From contig NW_027555024.1 of assembly GCF_964656455.1 (NCBI RefSeq), positions 1-64,000 of the forward strand: 64,000 nt of DNA. Direction: 5' to 3'. Position 1 is the first letter of the stretch. Each line of letters starts with the position of its first letter. Under the pieces are notes generated by a model. That model had not been told where the DNA came from, made no database searches, and saw only the letters and a program-made list of their open reading frames with translations. Position numbers and translations under genes: made by a program. Origin of the DNA: Halichoerus grypus (taxonomy: Eukaryota; Chordata; Mammalia; Carnivora; Phocidae). Positions 54,021-63,699 of this stretch are shown here, one piece after another.

Positions 54021-55214
54021 TAGACATATATAAACATATAAATAATTCAAGATTTAATAAACGTTTCAAGTTACTTGGAATCCAGAAGTGTCTGTAATCA
54101 TATCAAGATCCCTTTATCTTCTTAAGCAATTAACAGCTTCTTTGTATAAAAATTTCACTATTTAACTGTATGACTTTTTGTTGTTTTTTCTGAATGATGT
54201 GACCAGTGGAACCTGTCACAAACCATCTTCTACACAAACTGATAAGATGCTAAGAAAGAATAGGAAATAGTGAATAACTTTAGAAAGAACAAAGGCTTAG
54301 TCAACACAATTAGAGTAATGATGCCACTTAATTAAGAGACAGCATTATTATTGTAGGAATATATTCAGGAACAGGGGGGATGTCTCTTTAATAGTATATT
54401 CCACTTCATTTCACAAATTTTTAGTTTTGAAGAATACATTTTGAAAATGTAGTTTAAAGAAACTTGACTTACGTTCTTTATATTTAAAATACTAAACTTT
54501 GTTTTTAGACAGAGAAACTTCTTTTGCTTATCATCCCTTGCCCTAGCAGCCAGAAACAATCAACCTGGCCACTGCCAAGAAGGAAAAACTTTTCTTCTAC
54601 CCTCTTAAGTTCTGTATTTGGGGGACTGAAAATTAAACTGACAAAAAATGGATTAGGAAGAGAAAAGACAGATTTTTATTCGCTTAACAGCGTTTACAGA
54701 AAAATGTGACTAAAGAGGCAGTTAGAATTTGAAGCTCATGTGTTAATAGGGGAGGAGAGGGGACGAGGGCACTTATGGGAAAACAAATGACTTTTAGGAA
54801 AGATAAACGGGCCCTTAGGAGAATGGATATGATATATGTGACAATGTCAGTTTAGGTGTGGAGCCACTTTTTCTTTCTTCTACTGTCTAGTGATAAGAGT
54901 CAATCTTCCCTGGTTTCGAAACTCCGGAGTAGCTTTGTGACAAGTTCTTCTGCGAGGCTATGCTTTTAGGCAGATAAGGAAGTTCAGAAAAAAAGCCTAT
55001 TCTCAAATACCTTCAGCTCAAAATAATTTTTATGCCACAGCGATATATTCTGGACCCCTTTACCATCAACACATAAAAGTGTCTGAACCCTTACTGTATA
55101 TAAAGCACTGAATTGGTACCAAGGGCAAAACAAAATATTTTAAGACAAAATTCAGTCACCAAGGAGCTTACAAAATAAATGGAGAGTATTAGTCAACTTA
55201 AACTTTTTATTTTT
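54021..55214. other. Unassigned DNA
   Basis: No recognised repeat or gene. The frame at 54524-54709 has no domain. A purine-rich patch (GGGGAGGAGAGGGGACGAGG) lies at about 54750. Confidence 0.5.
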
Positions 55215-55787
55215 TGTTTCTAAACACTCTTACAATGGCAAAGGAATTTTTATATATCCTGAACAAAAATAAAAAATCAAACGACAAAAAAAAAATGCAA
55301 TATGCCAAGGGAAGAGTTAATATCCATACCCCAAAAAAAGAATTTCTGCAAAATGAGTAAGAAAAAAGATTAGAAAAATAAACAAAGGAGAAAGAAATGC
55401 AAAGAACCAACAAACATATAAACTCTGCTCAACCTTACTCAATCAAAGAAACCCAAATTAAAACTATAATACTGTTTTTTCAGCTGGCAGACTGGCAAAG
55501 ATTAAAACAGACTGATGTTATTATGTGTTGGTGAGGGGGTGGGGGAAATATACTCAAACACTGTTCGGTGGAATGTAAATCATTACAAAGATTTTGCAGA
55601 GCAGTTTGGCACTGTAGCAGATATGCATGGCTTCTCTTACAGTAAACACATTTCTAAGAATTCATCCTATAAAATAAAAATAGTCTCACAGGATATGTAC
55701 AAGCACCAGAGCACTGTTTACAATGAAAAAAAAGAAAAAAACCCACAACAAACTGGGAACAATCTAAATAGTCATCAATAGGGGACT

Positions 55788-55844
55788 GGTAAATAAAATG
55801 AAGGTATATTCATAAAAGGGAATACTACCTTCATTTTATTTACC
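55788..55844 (+). repeat. Perfect 19-bp inverted repeat, 19-bp spacer
   Basis: Left arm GGTAAATAAAATGAAGGTA at 55788-55806 and right arm TACCTTCATTTTATTTACC at 55826-55844 are exact reverse complements. The left arm is normal L1 sequence; the right arm replaces L1 sequence and abuts a 5'-truncated SINE. Confidence 0.97.
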
Positions 55845-55902
55845 TGTTCCCTCTCTCACTGTGTCTCTCTCTGTCAAATAAATAAAATCTTTTTCAAAAA
55901 AA
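55845..55902 (+). mobile_element. Can-SINE, only the last 55 bases
   Basis: TGTTCCCTCTCTCACTGTGT, CTGTCAAATAAATAAAATCTTT and a short A-run. Head and most of the body are missing. AAAGGGAATACTA before the inverted arm and AAAGGGGGGGACTATTA after the tail look like its target duplication. Confidence 0.9.
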
Positions 55903-56091
55903 GGGGGGGACTATTACTTGGCTACTAAAAAGAATGAGTAAATCGACATTTAATGACATAAAAAGAGTCCTCCTATTTATTCAGTGAAAACAAAGTTAAA
56001 GAAAAGGATGCATAGTATCACCTCATTTTTTGGAAATGGGGAGAGAAAAAGAAAAAGAAATAAAGACAGTGGAAAAGAAAGATTACATTTA

Positions 56092-56205
56092 TCCGGGCGC
56101 CTGGCTGACTCAGTCCAAAGAGCATTTGACTCCTGACTTTGGGGTCAGGAATTCAAGCCCCACTGTGTAAAGACTACTTAAATAAATAAAAGTTTTTTTA
56201 AAAAA
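56092..56205 (+). mobile_element. Can-SINE, short form, first of a mixed pair
   Basis: CGGGCGCCTGGCTGACTCAG head, GACTCCTGACTTTGGGGTCA, then GACTACTTAAATAAATAAAAG tail without a CT-rich body. Left target AAAAGAAAGATTACATTTA at 56073-56091. Confidence 0.92.
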
Positions 56206-56416
56206 GGGGGTGCCTGGATGGCTCAGTCGGCTGAGTGTCCGACTCTTGGTTTTGGCTCAGGTTGTGATCTCAGGGTTGTGAGATCCAGCCCCACACTGGG
56301 CTCTGAGCTCAGCAGTGAGTCTGCTGGAGATTCTCTCTCTCCCTCTGCCCCTCTGCCCCTCTGCGTGTGTGAGCACTCTCTCTCTCTCAGATAAATAAAT
56401 AAATGAATCTAAGGAA
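56206..56416 (+). mobile_element. Can-SINE, older long form, second of a mixed pair
   Basis: GGGGTGCCTGGATGGCTCAG head, duplicated CCCCTCTG units in the body, AGATAAATAAATAAATGAATCT tail. The original target returns after it as AAAGAAAGATTATATTTA (about 56419-56436). Confidence 0.94.
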
Positions 56417-56450
56417 AAAAAGAAAGATTATATTTAGCTCTATACTTTTT

Positions 56451-56646
56451 TTTTTTTAAGATTTTATTTATTTATTTGACAGAGAGAGGCACAGCGAGAG
56501 AGGGAACACAAGCAGGGGGAGTGGGAGAGGGAGAAGCAGGCTTCCTGCCGAGCAGGGAGCCCGATGTGGGGCTCGATCCCAGGACCCTGAGACCATGACC
56601 TGAGCCGAAGGCAGACGCTTAACGACTGAGCCACCCAGGCGCCCCG
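56451..56646 (-). mobile_element. Can-SINE, young
   Basis: Near-consensus minus-strand copy with CCCGATGTGGGGCTCGATCC. Target AGCTCTATACTTTT at 56436-56449 and 56647-56660. Confidence 0.97.
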
Positions 56647-56777
56647 AGCTCTATACTTTTAACACTGGTAATCCATGGGGGCAGTGGAGGCAGGATTACA
56701 GAAGACTTTCACTGTCTACTATATGTCTGAAGTTTCAAGCAAATATGTGTAACTTCTGTAAAGAGAAGAAACTAAGG

Positions 56778-56969
56778 GGGGTGCCTGGGTGGCTCAGTCG
56801 GTTAAGCATCTGCCTTCGGCTCAGGTCATGATCCTGGGGTCCTGGGGTCCTGGGATCGAGCCCCGTATTGGGCTCCCCGCTCACCAGGGAGTCTGCTTCT
56901 CCCTCTCTGTCTGCTCCTCCCCCTGCTTGTGCTCTGTCAAATAAATAAATAAAATCCTTAAAAAAAAAG
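56778..56969 (+). mobile_element. Can-SINE with duplicated GGTCCTGG unit
   Basis: Head GGGGTGCCTGGGTGGCTCAG. GGGGTCCTGGGGTCCTGGGA shows an 8-base duplication between A and B boxes. Target AAAGAGAAGAAACTAAGG at 56760-56777; right copy AGAGAAGAAACTAAGG at 56970-56985. Confidence 0.96.
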
Positions 56970-57109
56970 AGAGAAGAAACTAAGGAAGGCTCTATGGTAA
57001 TACAATTAGGGAAACTATATTGGGGTGTTACTAGATTAAAAGCTGAGAAGGCTTGTAATAAAGAAATCTGATATATTAATAAATGGTATAAGAAACACCA
57101 AAATACTGC

Positions 57110-57230
57110 CTTTGAAAAATGATGCAAAAGAGCTAACTTTTAGGTGTGAACCACTGAGGAAGGCTTCACAGAGGAGATAGGATTTTGAAGCATTCTGATA
57201 AGCAAAGAAGAGGGGGAAGGAGAGGCAAGG
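57110..57230. repeat. Fragment of an ancient purine-rich repeat
   Basis: AAGGCTTCACAGAGGAGATA and GAAGCATTCTGATAAGCAAA resemble the old repeat class described for 35750-36020. Further pieces of the same kind occur at about 57775-57950. Confidence 0.4.
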
Positions 57231-57408
57231 TAGTACTGTCCACTATAATGCATAATTTTAAGTTTTTTACTAGCCATATTAAAAAAAGCAAAAAAAATCA
57301 GGTGAAAATAATGTTACTCCTACTTAATTCAACATATTCAAAACAGCATCATTTCAATAAGTAATCAGTATTTTAAAAGCATAATGAGATATTTTACATT
57401 TCTTTTTT

Positions 57409-57614
57409 TTTTTTTTTTTTTTTTTAAAGATTTTATTTATTTATTTGAGAGAGAGAGAATGAGAGAGAGAGAACACCTGAGAGGGGATAGGGTCAGAGGA
57501 CGAAGCAGACTCCCTGCCGAGCAGGAAGCCCGATGCGGGACTCGATCCAGGGACTCCAGGATCATGACCTGAGCCGAAGGCAGTCGCTTAACCAACTGAG
57601 CCACCCAGGCGCCC
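57409..57614 (-). mobile_element. Can-SINE, full length
   Basis: Very long poly(T), then body with ACACCTGAGAGGGGATAGGG and head ending GAGCCACCCAGGCGCCC. Perfect 15-base target duplication TTACATTTCTTTTTT at 57394-57408 and 57615-57629. Confidence 0.97.
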
Positions 57615-57629
57615 TTACATTTCTTTTTT

Positions 57630-58075
57630 GTACTATCTTCAAAATGTGGTGCATGATTCAGACCAGCCACATTTCAAATGTTCACCAGCCACATGTGGTA
57701 TTGGCTACTGTAGGGGACAGCAGAGGTCTAACAATTCTGAACGGAAACCCAGAATTGGATATTTAGGTGATGTAGGCTAATAAAATAGTAGTTTGAAGTG
57801 AATAAGGCAAAAAGGCAGACTGGGCCAGAGCAAAAGGCCAGACTGAGATAATTTGAATTTCACACTGTAAGCAAATAAGAAACCAGAGGAAAATATTTAA
57901 CAAGTAGGAATAATGACTAAAGCATTTTTTCAGGAAGATTAACTTCTTTTTCTCTATTCAGATACATACATAAACTCAACACAGTTTTTTCCCCAACATT
58001 TTTATTACATGAAAGATTACTGAAACAAAAATATAAAGAATTATCTGTCATCAAGCAACCACATTTTGTTGATTT
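57630..58075. other. Unassigned DNA with ancient-repeat traces
   Basis: CAGCCACATTTCAAATGTTC and CCAGCCACATGTGGTATTGG form a partial direct repeat. AAGGCCAGACTGAGATAATT and CAAATAAGAAACCAGAGGAA resemble an old repeat. No gene. Confidence 0.45.
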
Positions 58076-58091
58076 AAGATACTTCTGAATA

Positions 58092-58293
58092 GGGGTGCCT
58101 GGGTGGCTCAGTCGTTGGGCGTCTGCCTTCAGCTCGGGTCATGATCCCAGGGTCCTGGGATCGAGCCCCGCATCGGGCTCCCTGCTCGGCGGGAAGCCTG
58201 CTTTTCCCTCTCCCACTCCCCCTGCTTGTGTTCCCTCTCTCTCTGTGTCTCTCTCTGTCAAATAAATAAATAAAGTCTTTAAAAAAAAAAAAA
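58092..58293 (+). mobile_element. Can-SINE, young, first of a tandem pair
   Basis: Near-consensus body (CCCGCATCGGGCTCCCTGCT). Left target AAGATACTTCTGAATA at 58076-58091. Confidence 0.96.
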
Positions 58294-58297
58294 AAGA

Positions 58298-58488
58298 GGG
58301 CGCCTGGGTGGCTCAGTTGGTTAAGCAACTGCCTTCAGCTCAGGTCGTGATCCTGGAGTCCCAGGATTGAGTCCCACATCGGGCTCCCTGCTCAGCGGGG
58401 AGTCTGTTTCTCCCTCTGACCCTCTCCCCTCTCATGCTCCCTCTCACTCTCTCTCTCTCAAATAAATAAAGATCTTAAAAAAAAAAAA
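58298..58488 (+). mobile_element. Can-SINE, second of a tandem pair
   Basis: Different subfamily from its neighbour (GATCCTGGAGTCCCAGGATT, CTCTGACCCTCTCCCCTCTC). The outer target AAGATACTTCTGAATA returns at 58489-58504. Confidence 0.96.
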
Positions 58489-58504
58489 AAGATACTTCTG
58501 AATA

Positions 58505-59273
58505 TTTACTGCTGAAATATTTTCATTTCATGACACTTTTAAACAATTTTTTGAAAAATACGTAAGTTTGAAGAACTTTACCAAAGTTTAACAGCCGTTA
58601 ACGCTCCCTATCAAGAGTTTCTTTTAGCCAGAAATCTGAAATATTCTTAATTAAATGCAAATTTAAGACACTTAAGATCTTAAACTGCTGGAATACAACA
58701 CAAAAAATACTAATTGCTAATAGGAAAACTACCTACAAATTTTAACATACATAAAATGGTATCACAACCATCCAAGTCTCCTCCAGATTTCTTAACTTCA
58801 AAATTGAGAGCTTCTAACATTTCAGATAATTTACCCAAATGCTAGAGGAAAAAAAAAAATTAATGCTCAAGAAATGAGATAAGAAGGCAGGGCATGAAAG
58901 AACACCACTGGCCACAAGCCATTCCCTTCGTTACTTACAATGACTGCCGAGGCAGGAAAAGGGACTCTACAGCCAAAGTCAGAAACCCAGTGATGTCATC
59001 ACAACCAAAAGCATTACATGACCTGCAATTTCAGCAAGAAACTGCTCTGCATTAAAGCCATGGAATTTTCTTTCCTTTTTTTTTTTTAAAGTAGAAAATG
59101 ATCTTAAGGTTCACCAAGTACACTTCACTTTTTAAGATAAGGAAAGGGAGTTCCAGATAAGTTTAGCATAGTATCCAAGACTGCACAGCTAACTTAGTGG
59201 TCAGAAGCCAAAACTTAAGTGTTCTGTTGCTTCTTTATAATTTTTCATATTTCCCAGGTTATCCACATTACCT
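58505..59273. other. Unassigned DNA with a MIR-like trace
   Basis: About 59095-59220 (AAGATAAGGAAAGGGAGTTC, CAAGACTGCACAGCTAACTT) may be an eroded antisense MIR. Nothing else supportable. Confidence 0.45.
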
Positions 59274-59281
59274 GCCTTTCC

Positions 59282-59514
59282 TTTTTTTTTAAAAAGATTT
59301 TATTTTATTTTATTTTATTTTATTTTATTTTATTTTATTTGAGAGAGAGAGAGAGTGTGAGCCCGAGCAGGGGGGAGGAGCAGAGGGAGAGGGAGAAGCA
59401 GACTCCCAGCTGCGCAGGGAGCCCGATGCACTGAGGGGCTCGATCCCAGGACCCTGAGATCACGACCTGGGCGGAAGGCAGACGCCTAATCGACTGAGCC
59501 ACCCCCACGCGCCC
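59282..59514 (-). mobile_element. Can-SINE with expanded (TTTTA)n tail
   Basis: Nine TTTTA units (59297-59340) stand where AAGATTTTATTTATTTATTT is usual. Body AGCAGGGGGGAGGAGCAGAG; head slightly expanded (GAGCCACCCCCACGCGCCC). No clean target duplication. Confidence 0.93.
59297..59340 (+). repeat. (TTTTA)n microsatellite
   Basis: About nine ATTTT units in the SINE tail; probably length-variable. Confidence 0.95.
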
Positions 59515-59928
59515 TGATGCATTTCTTTTATAATTTTTAAAAGTCAAAAAATGTTTGCTTTAAAAACTACTGAATACTCCCAGAAACATTCTCCTCCTGC
59601 TTTCTGGTCGGATACAGTCTTACTCTATAAGCCACTTTCTCAGGAAAACCTTCCAAAGCACCTGCACCCTAAACAGACACGTTTATTACACACTCTTACA
59701 AGCTCCCTGTACTTCCCTTGTATAGATCTTAATATAACTACAATTAGACAATTATTTGTGAAATTATTTAATGTCTATCTTCTCTATCTAAGTCTTAAAC
59801 TGGTGTTTCTCAGGGCTGTTCTAGGCTCTTTGCTGTGTACAGCAGGATAACATAACCATGTAATTATGCACAAAATTGCTATTATGTGTGTATTTTTCTT
59901 CAGATACTCAAAAAATGACCTTAAAAAC
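59515..59928. other. Unassigned DNA
   Basis: The 99-residue frame at 59551-59850 has no domain that I recognise. No other feature. Confidence 0.45.
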
Positions 59929-59939
59929 GGTGAAGAACC

Positions 59940-60150
59940 GGGGCGCCTGGGTGGCTCAGTCGTTAAGCGTCTGCCTTCGGCTCAGGTCACGATCCCAGAG
60001 TCCTGGGATCGAGTCCCACATCGGGCTCCCTGCTCCGCGGGAAGCTTGCTTCTCCCTCTGCCGCTCCCTGCCACTCTGCCTGCTTGTGATTCCTCTCTCT
60101 CTCTCTGTGTCAAATAAATAAATAAAATCTTTAAAAAAAAAAAAAAAAAA
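59940..60150 (+). mobile_element. Can-SINE, young
   Basis: Head GGGGCGCCTGGGTGGCTCAG, CpG-rich B-box side (GGATCGAGTCC), (TC) expansion in the body, long poly(A). Target GGTGAAGAACC at 59929-59939 and 60152-60162. Confidence 0.97.
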
Positions 60151-60189
60151 GGGTGAAGAACCAAAGATAGTGGATTTATGTTGTTCACC

Positions 60190-60600
60190 TGCCCACAGTC
60201 ATCCTTTCTTTGGGGGAAACACCACTTTTCCCAACTCTCATGGTTCTAGGAAGGCATTCAGTGCTGGTGTTTAACTGGCTCTCTGACTGCTCCGGGGCAG
60301 TAAGCTAGGCCTGGCCAAGATGGTACCCAGACTCCGTATAGTCCCAGTAAGAATCTCTCCATGAGACAGAATACATGCACCTGGGAAAGAGATGCCCTTT
60401 TTACCTCTTGAATCCATAGCAGTAAGAGCCGGATAAGCCTGGAGCTGCCAGTGGCTATCCTCTGCCAGATCAAAGTCTCTGCCTGAAAATCAAACCCAAA
60501 GAGTGGAGAGCAGATAAAACAGACCCCCCAATTACATCATCTGAACACTGAGATCCAAATTTCTAGTCTTTTTAAGAACTTGAAGGGGGGATGACAAGCC
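60190..60600 (+). repeat. Ancient dispersed repeat, not assigned
   Basis: AGACTCCGTATAGTCCCAGT, CTGGAGCTGCCAGTGGCTAT, CTCTGCCTGAAAATCAAACC, AAAGAGTGGAGAGCAGATAA and ATTACATCATCTGAACACTG match the order of an old repeat I recall from other mammals (…GAGCTGCCGGCAGCC…GAAGCCAACACAGAGG…). The 71-residue minus-strand frame at 60258-60473 is a by-product. Confidence 0.5.
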
Positions 60601-60639
60601 TTTTTCCCCTTTAAGCTAATTTGAGTTTGTCATTTGCAA

Positions 60640-61140
60640 GCAAAAATCACTTGAGAAAGCCACCCAATTCTCATTGATAGAATACACAACCTACATGGAA
60701 TTGCTCCCAAATATCTACCAGCAGTCCAAACCTCTCTCAAACTCCAGCCCCACACATGCAACTGCCAAGTGGAAATCTCTACTTGGTTGTTAAACTCCGT
60801 ATTATCGAAACTAAACTGTTTTCCTTCACAAACCACCTCTCATTTTTTGTCTCCACCCTATCAGGTTTCCAAACTAGAAATCTGCCAGTCACTCTTGCCA
60901 ATCCCATTCCTTCTCTCACCCATAGCTAATTACCAAGTCCTGTCCATTCTAGACCCTAATTACCTGTCACCATCCTAGTCTGGGCCAAGATGGAACAGGT
61001 TTCAGTGTCCCTACAATTTTCAGTGTCCTCAGTCTTCCTTTCTTCAAAATGATTGTCCACTACATAACTAAACTCCGTAAACTGCACATCTGATTATCTT
61101 ATCCCTACACTTGATATACCCCATCCTCCTTCTTAAATCA
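60640..61140 (+). mobile_element. LINE2 (L2) fragment
   Basis: TGCAACTGCCAAGTGGAAAT, GGTTTCCAAACTAGAAATCT, GCCAGTCACTCTTGCCAATC, AATTACCAAGTCCTGTCCAT, CACCATCCTAGTCTGGGCCA, AACTGCACATCTGATTATCT are in the order of the L2 ORF 3' part (…CCTGGGAGTC…ATCACCAAGTCCTG…ACCCTAGTCCAGGCC…). Diverged; no open frame of L2 remains. Confidence 0.75.
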
Positions 61141-61241
61141 GTAGCCAATTGTATACAACTAGAGCAATAGCTAAGCTACACTGTTTCACACCTTATTAGT
61201 AGTATAAACAAATGTACAGCCTAAAGAAAACAAAGTTCATC

Positions 61242-61445
61242 CAGGCACCTGGGTGGTACAGTCGGTTGAGTGCAGGACTCTTGATTTGGGCTCAGGTTGT
61301 GGTCTCAGGGGTGTGAGAGACTGAGCCCCATGCCAGGCTCTGTGCTCAGCAGGGAGTCTGCTTGAGTTTCTCTCTCCCTCTCCCTCTGCCCCTCCCCACT
61401 CCTGCCATGTTCTCTCACGCTCTCCCTTCCTAACAAATCTTTAAA
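61242..61445 (+). mobile_element. Can-SINE, older subfamily
   Basis: CCAGGCACCTGGGTGGTACAG head, GTGCAGGACTCTTGATTTGG, CTTCCTAACAAATCTTTAAA tail lacking the repeated AAAT units. Target CAAAGTTCATC before is echoed by AAAGGTTCATC after. Confidence 0.93.
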
Positions 61446-61456
61446 AAAAGGTTCAT

Positions 61457-62124
61457 CAGAAACATAAAAGTAAAAAAATGGAACAACATCCACGATATCA
61501 GAGTAGCTCAAATTCACCTGTTTTTAATAAAAGATACTAAAAAATAATTTCCTTATCTAGTCAATGTCTGTATGAACTTGGTTTGGGGACCCACTGGGCC
61601 CACCATGATCTGATCTCCTAAAGCCCTACTCAAACCTAGTGCTGTCTTCAAAAAAACACTACTGGGGATCTCTAGACACATCATTTTGTTTCTATTTTTA
61701 AACAATTGATAGCCTTTAAAATATTGTTATAAAAACTGATATATGTTACAACTATGATTTAGTAAAATATCCAAATATTTACAATTATTTTTGTATTTAC
61801 TTTTTAAAAAACGAAGTATATGATGATTGTTAATGATGACATATAATTACTGGGTATTCTCTTTAAAATAGTCCACAAAATTGGCTATCACAACTCTCCC
61901 ACAATTCCCCCTTTACATTATCTGTGCTATTTTGTGAAAATTCAGCTCTTAGAGAACCTGTATGTTAGGAAAATGAGCAAAAGAAATTAAGGGGGAAAAA
62001 CTACTGAAAGTTGGGGGTCAAAGTGCCTCACAATCAGACTGGCATAACTAGTTGTAGGAGACCCCATCCAAAAATAAATATTTCTCTATACTGCCTAAAA
62101 TGCTTTACTTGTTAAAAAGGTTTA
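61457..62124. other. Unassigned AT-rich DNA
   Basis: Nothing recognised besides a short G5A5 region near 61992. Confidence 0.5.
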
Positions 62125-62142
62125 ACAAGCATCCTCTTTAAA

Positions 62143-62341
62143 GAATTTTTTTTTTAATTTATTCATTTGAGACAGAGAGATACAGAGAGAGAGAGTAGGA
62201 GCAGTGGGGAGAGGCAGAGGGAGAGGGAGAAGCAGACTCCCCGCTGAGCAGGGAGCCTGATGCGGGGCTCGATCCCAGGACCTGGAGATCATGACCTGAG
62301 CCGAAGGCAGACGCTTAACGACTGAGCCACCCAGGCGCCCC
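62143..62341 (-). mobile_element. Can-SINE, full length
   Basis: GAATTTTTTTTTTAATTTATTC start, GA-rich body, head ending GAGCCACCCAGGCGCCCC. Perfect 18-base target duplication ACAAGCATCCTCTTTAAA at 62125-62142 and 62342-62359, followed directly by an (AC) run. Confidence 0.97.
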
Positions 62342-62359
62342 ACAAGCATCCTCTTTAAA

Positions 62360-62378
62360 CACACACACACACACACAA
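62360..62378 (+). repeat. (CA)n microsatellite
   Basis: About nine CA units immediately after the right target duplication of a SINE. Confidence 0.95.
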
Positions 62379-62379
62379 C

Positions 62380-63060
62380 TTTTCATAGTACCAACAGAAC
62401 TACAAGTCACTCCCACATAGTGTGGTTTAAATTCTTCTTCCCAACATCTATACTAAAGGAATGGGACCTTTGATTAACTGGGAAAAACCCTATTCATCAA
62501 TTCTAAGGCACATATATTTTTCATATTAGCATCTCAAATTAGGGTGCATCTTACAACCGATGGCTTCTTGAAATTAACTAGAAGCAGATTTTCTTTATGA
62601 GTGGCCCATAAAAGTATGGTGCATCTTATAACTGATATAATTCAATACAAGTCAGCATTTAATCTTACAAGTGTTAAAAAGTTAGACTGACCTGGTCAGA
62701 ATAAACCTTGAGATATTAAAAGGCATTCTAAAAACATAAACACTAATAAAAAGTGGAAGAGGGAAGGACTTTCTAGTTCAAAATGTAGCCTGAGGGGAAA
62801 CCCATTTTCCTTTCTGTGGCTCTCTGCTCCCCAAATCTGAAAATCAGATCAGTACTACTATAACTGATGTCCAGCCACTGCTAGGCTAGACAGGAGCCTT
62901 TCTCCATTTATTCATTTTAAAATGCAACAAAGTCAGTTACAGACCCAGTCGGCAGGTTAGTAACAGAACTAACATTTGTACACAAATCTCTATAAAAGAC
63001 CAAATAACTCACAGAACTGCATAATTAACAAGTGCATATCACTATATATAAATGATACTA
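62380..63060. other. Unassigned DNA with a direct repeat
   Basis: GGTGCATCTTACAACCGAT (62543-62561) recurs as GGTGCATCTTATAACTGAT (62618-62636), 75 bases apart. A transposon relic is possible but not identified. No gene. Confidence 0.5.
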
Positions 63061-63078
63061 CAATAAAGTTGATTTTTT

Positions 63079-63183
63079 TTAAGATTTTATTTTTAAGTAA
63101 TCACTACAACCAACGTGGGGCTCGAACTCACCACCCAGAGATCAAGAGTCACACGCTCCACCGACTGAGCCATCCAGGCACCC
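63079..63183 (-). mobile_element. Can-SINE, short form
   Basis: AAGATTTTATTTTTAAGTAA, CCAACGTGGGGCTCGAACTC, GAGCCATCCAGGCACCC. Perfect 18-base target duplication CAATAAAGTTGATTTTTT at 63061-63078 and 63184-63201. Despite its archaic short structure the flanks are identical. Confidence 0.95.
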
Positions 63184-63329
63184 CAATAAAGTTGATTTTT
63201 TCAAAAGACAAATTAATAAGTGCAGTAAGAAAATATTAGATAAAAAACTAGCCTTAAAAAAAAACCCTTCCTTAAGAAGGAATTCCTTCAGAAGGGATTT
63301 CATCCAGAAGAAAATGGGAAAGACTTCAG

Positions 63330-63471
63330 AAAGGGGGATAAGCACATGTGCAGAAAACAAAAATAGTGGGACATACGAATAAAGGAAATCTGAGGTAAAT
63401 CCCATGGAAAGGACTTCATTTAATAGAAGACACTGGAAACTTCTAAGTAGAGAAGTGACAAAATGGGCTTC
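63330..63471. repeat. Ancient purine-rich repeat fragment
   Basis: AAATCCCATGGAAAGGACTT, TTGGAAACTTC-like sequence and GAGAAGTGACAAAATGGGCT resemble an old repeat (…CATTGGAGGG…GGGGAGTGACATGATCTG…). It seems to continue after the SINE at 63700-63790 (GTGAAGGCAAGAAGACTGTA, TTAGCCCAGGTGCAATGAGA). Confidence 0.45.
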
Positions 63472-63487
63472 AAGATTAACTTAAGCA

Positions 63488-63683
63488 AGGGGTGCCTGGG
63501 TGGCTCAGTCGTTAAGCGTCTGCCTTCGGCTCAGGTCATGATTCCAGGGTCCTGGGATCGAGCCCCGCATCGGGCTCCCTCCTCTGCAGGAAGCCTGCTT
63601 CTTCCTCTCCCACTCCCCCTGCTTGTGTTCCTGCTCTCGCTATCTCTCTGTCAAATAAATAAGTAAAAATCTTAAAAAAAAAA
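63488..63683 (+). mobile_element. Can-SINE, young
   Basis: GGGGTGCCTGGGTGGCTCAG head, CCCGCATCGGGCTCCC body, AAATAAATAAGTAAAAATCTT tail. Target AAGATTAACTTAAGCA / AAGATTAACTTTAGCA at 63472-63487 and 63684-63699. Confidence 0.97.
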
Positions 63684-63699
63684 AAGATTAACTTTAGCA

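Larger units (their letters stand above)
55215..56770 (+). mobile_element. Old L1 ORF2 end and 3' UTR, interrupted by SINEs
   Basis: Begins near 55215 with diverged ORF2 sequence, then CTCAATCAAAGAAACCCAAA, TGGTGAGGGGGTGGGGGAAA, GCAGTTTGGCACTGTAGCAG, TAGTCATCAATAGGGGACTG and GGCTACTAAAAAGAATGAGT. After the SINE block 56092-56646 it may continue to about 56770 (CTGGTAATCCATGGGGGCAG). The frame 55515-55781 is a broken ORF2 remnant. Confidence 0.78.

Noticed and set aside
56735..57127. 130-residue minus-strand frame
   Set aside because: Its second half is the antisense of the SINE 56778-56969; the rest is non-repetitive sequence of no recognised family.
63463..63666. Recurrent small protein of the type GGSVVKRLPSAQVMIPGSWDRAP found dozens of times on both strands
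   Set aside because: It is the translation of the Can-SINE head and CT-rich body in one frame. Its recurrence reflects SINE copy number, not a gene family.
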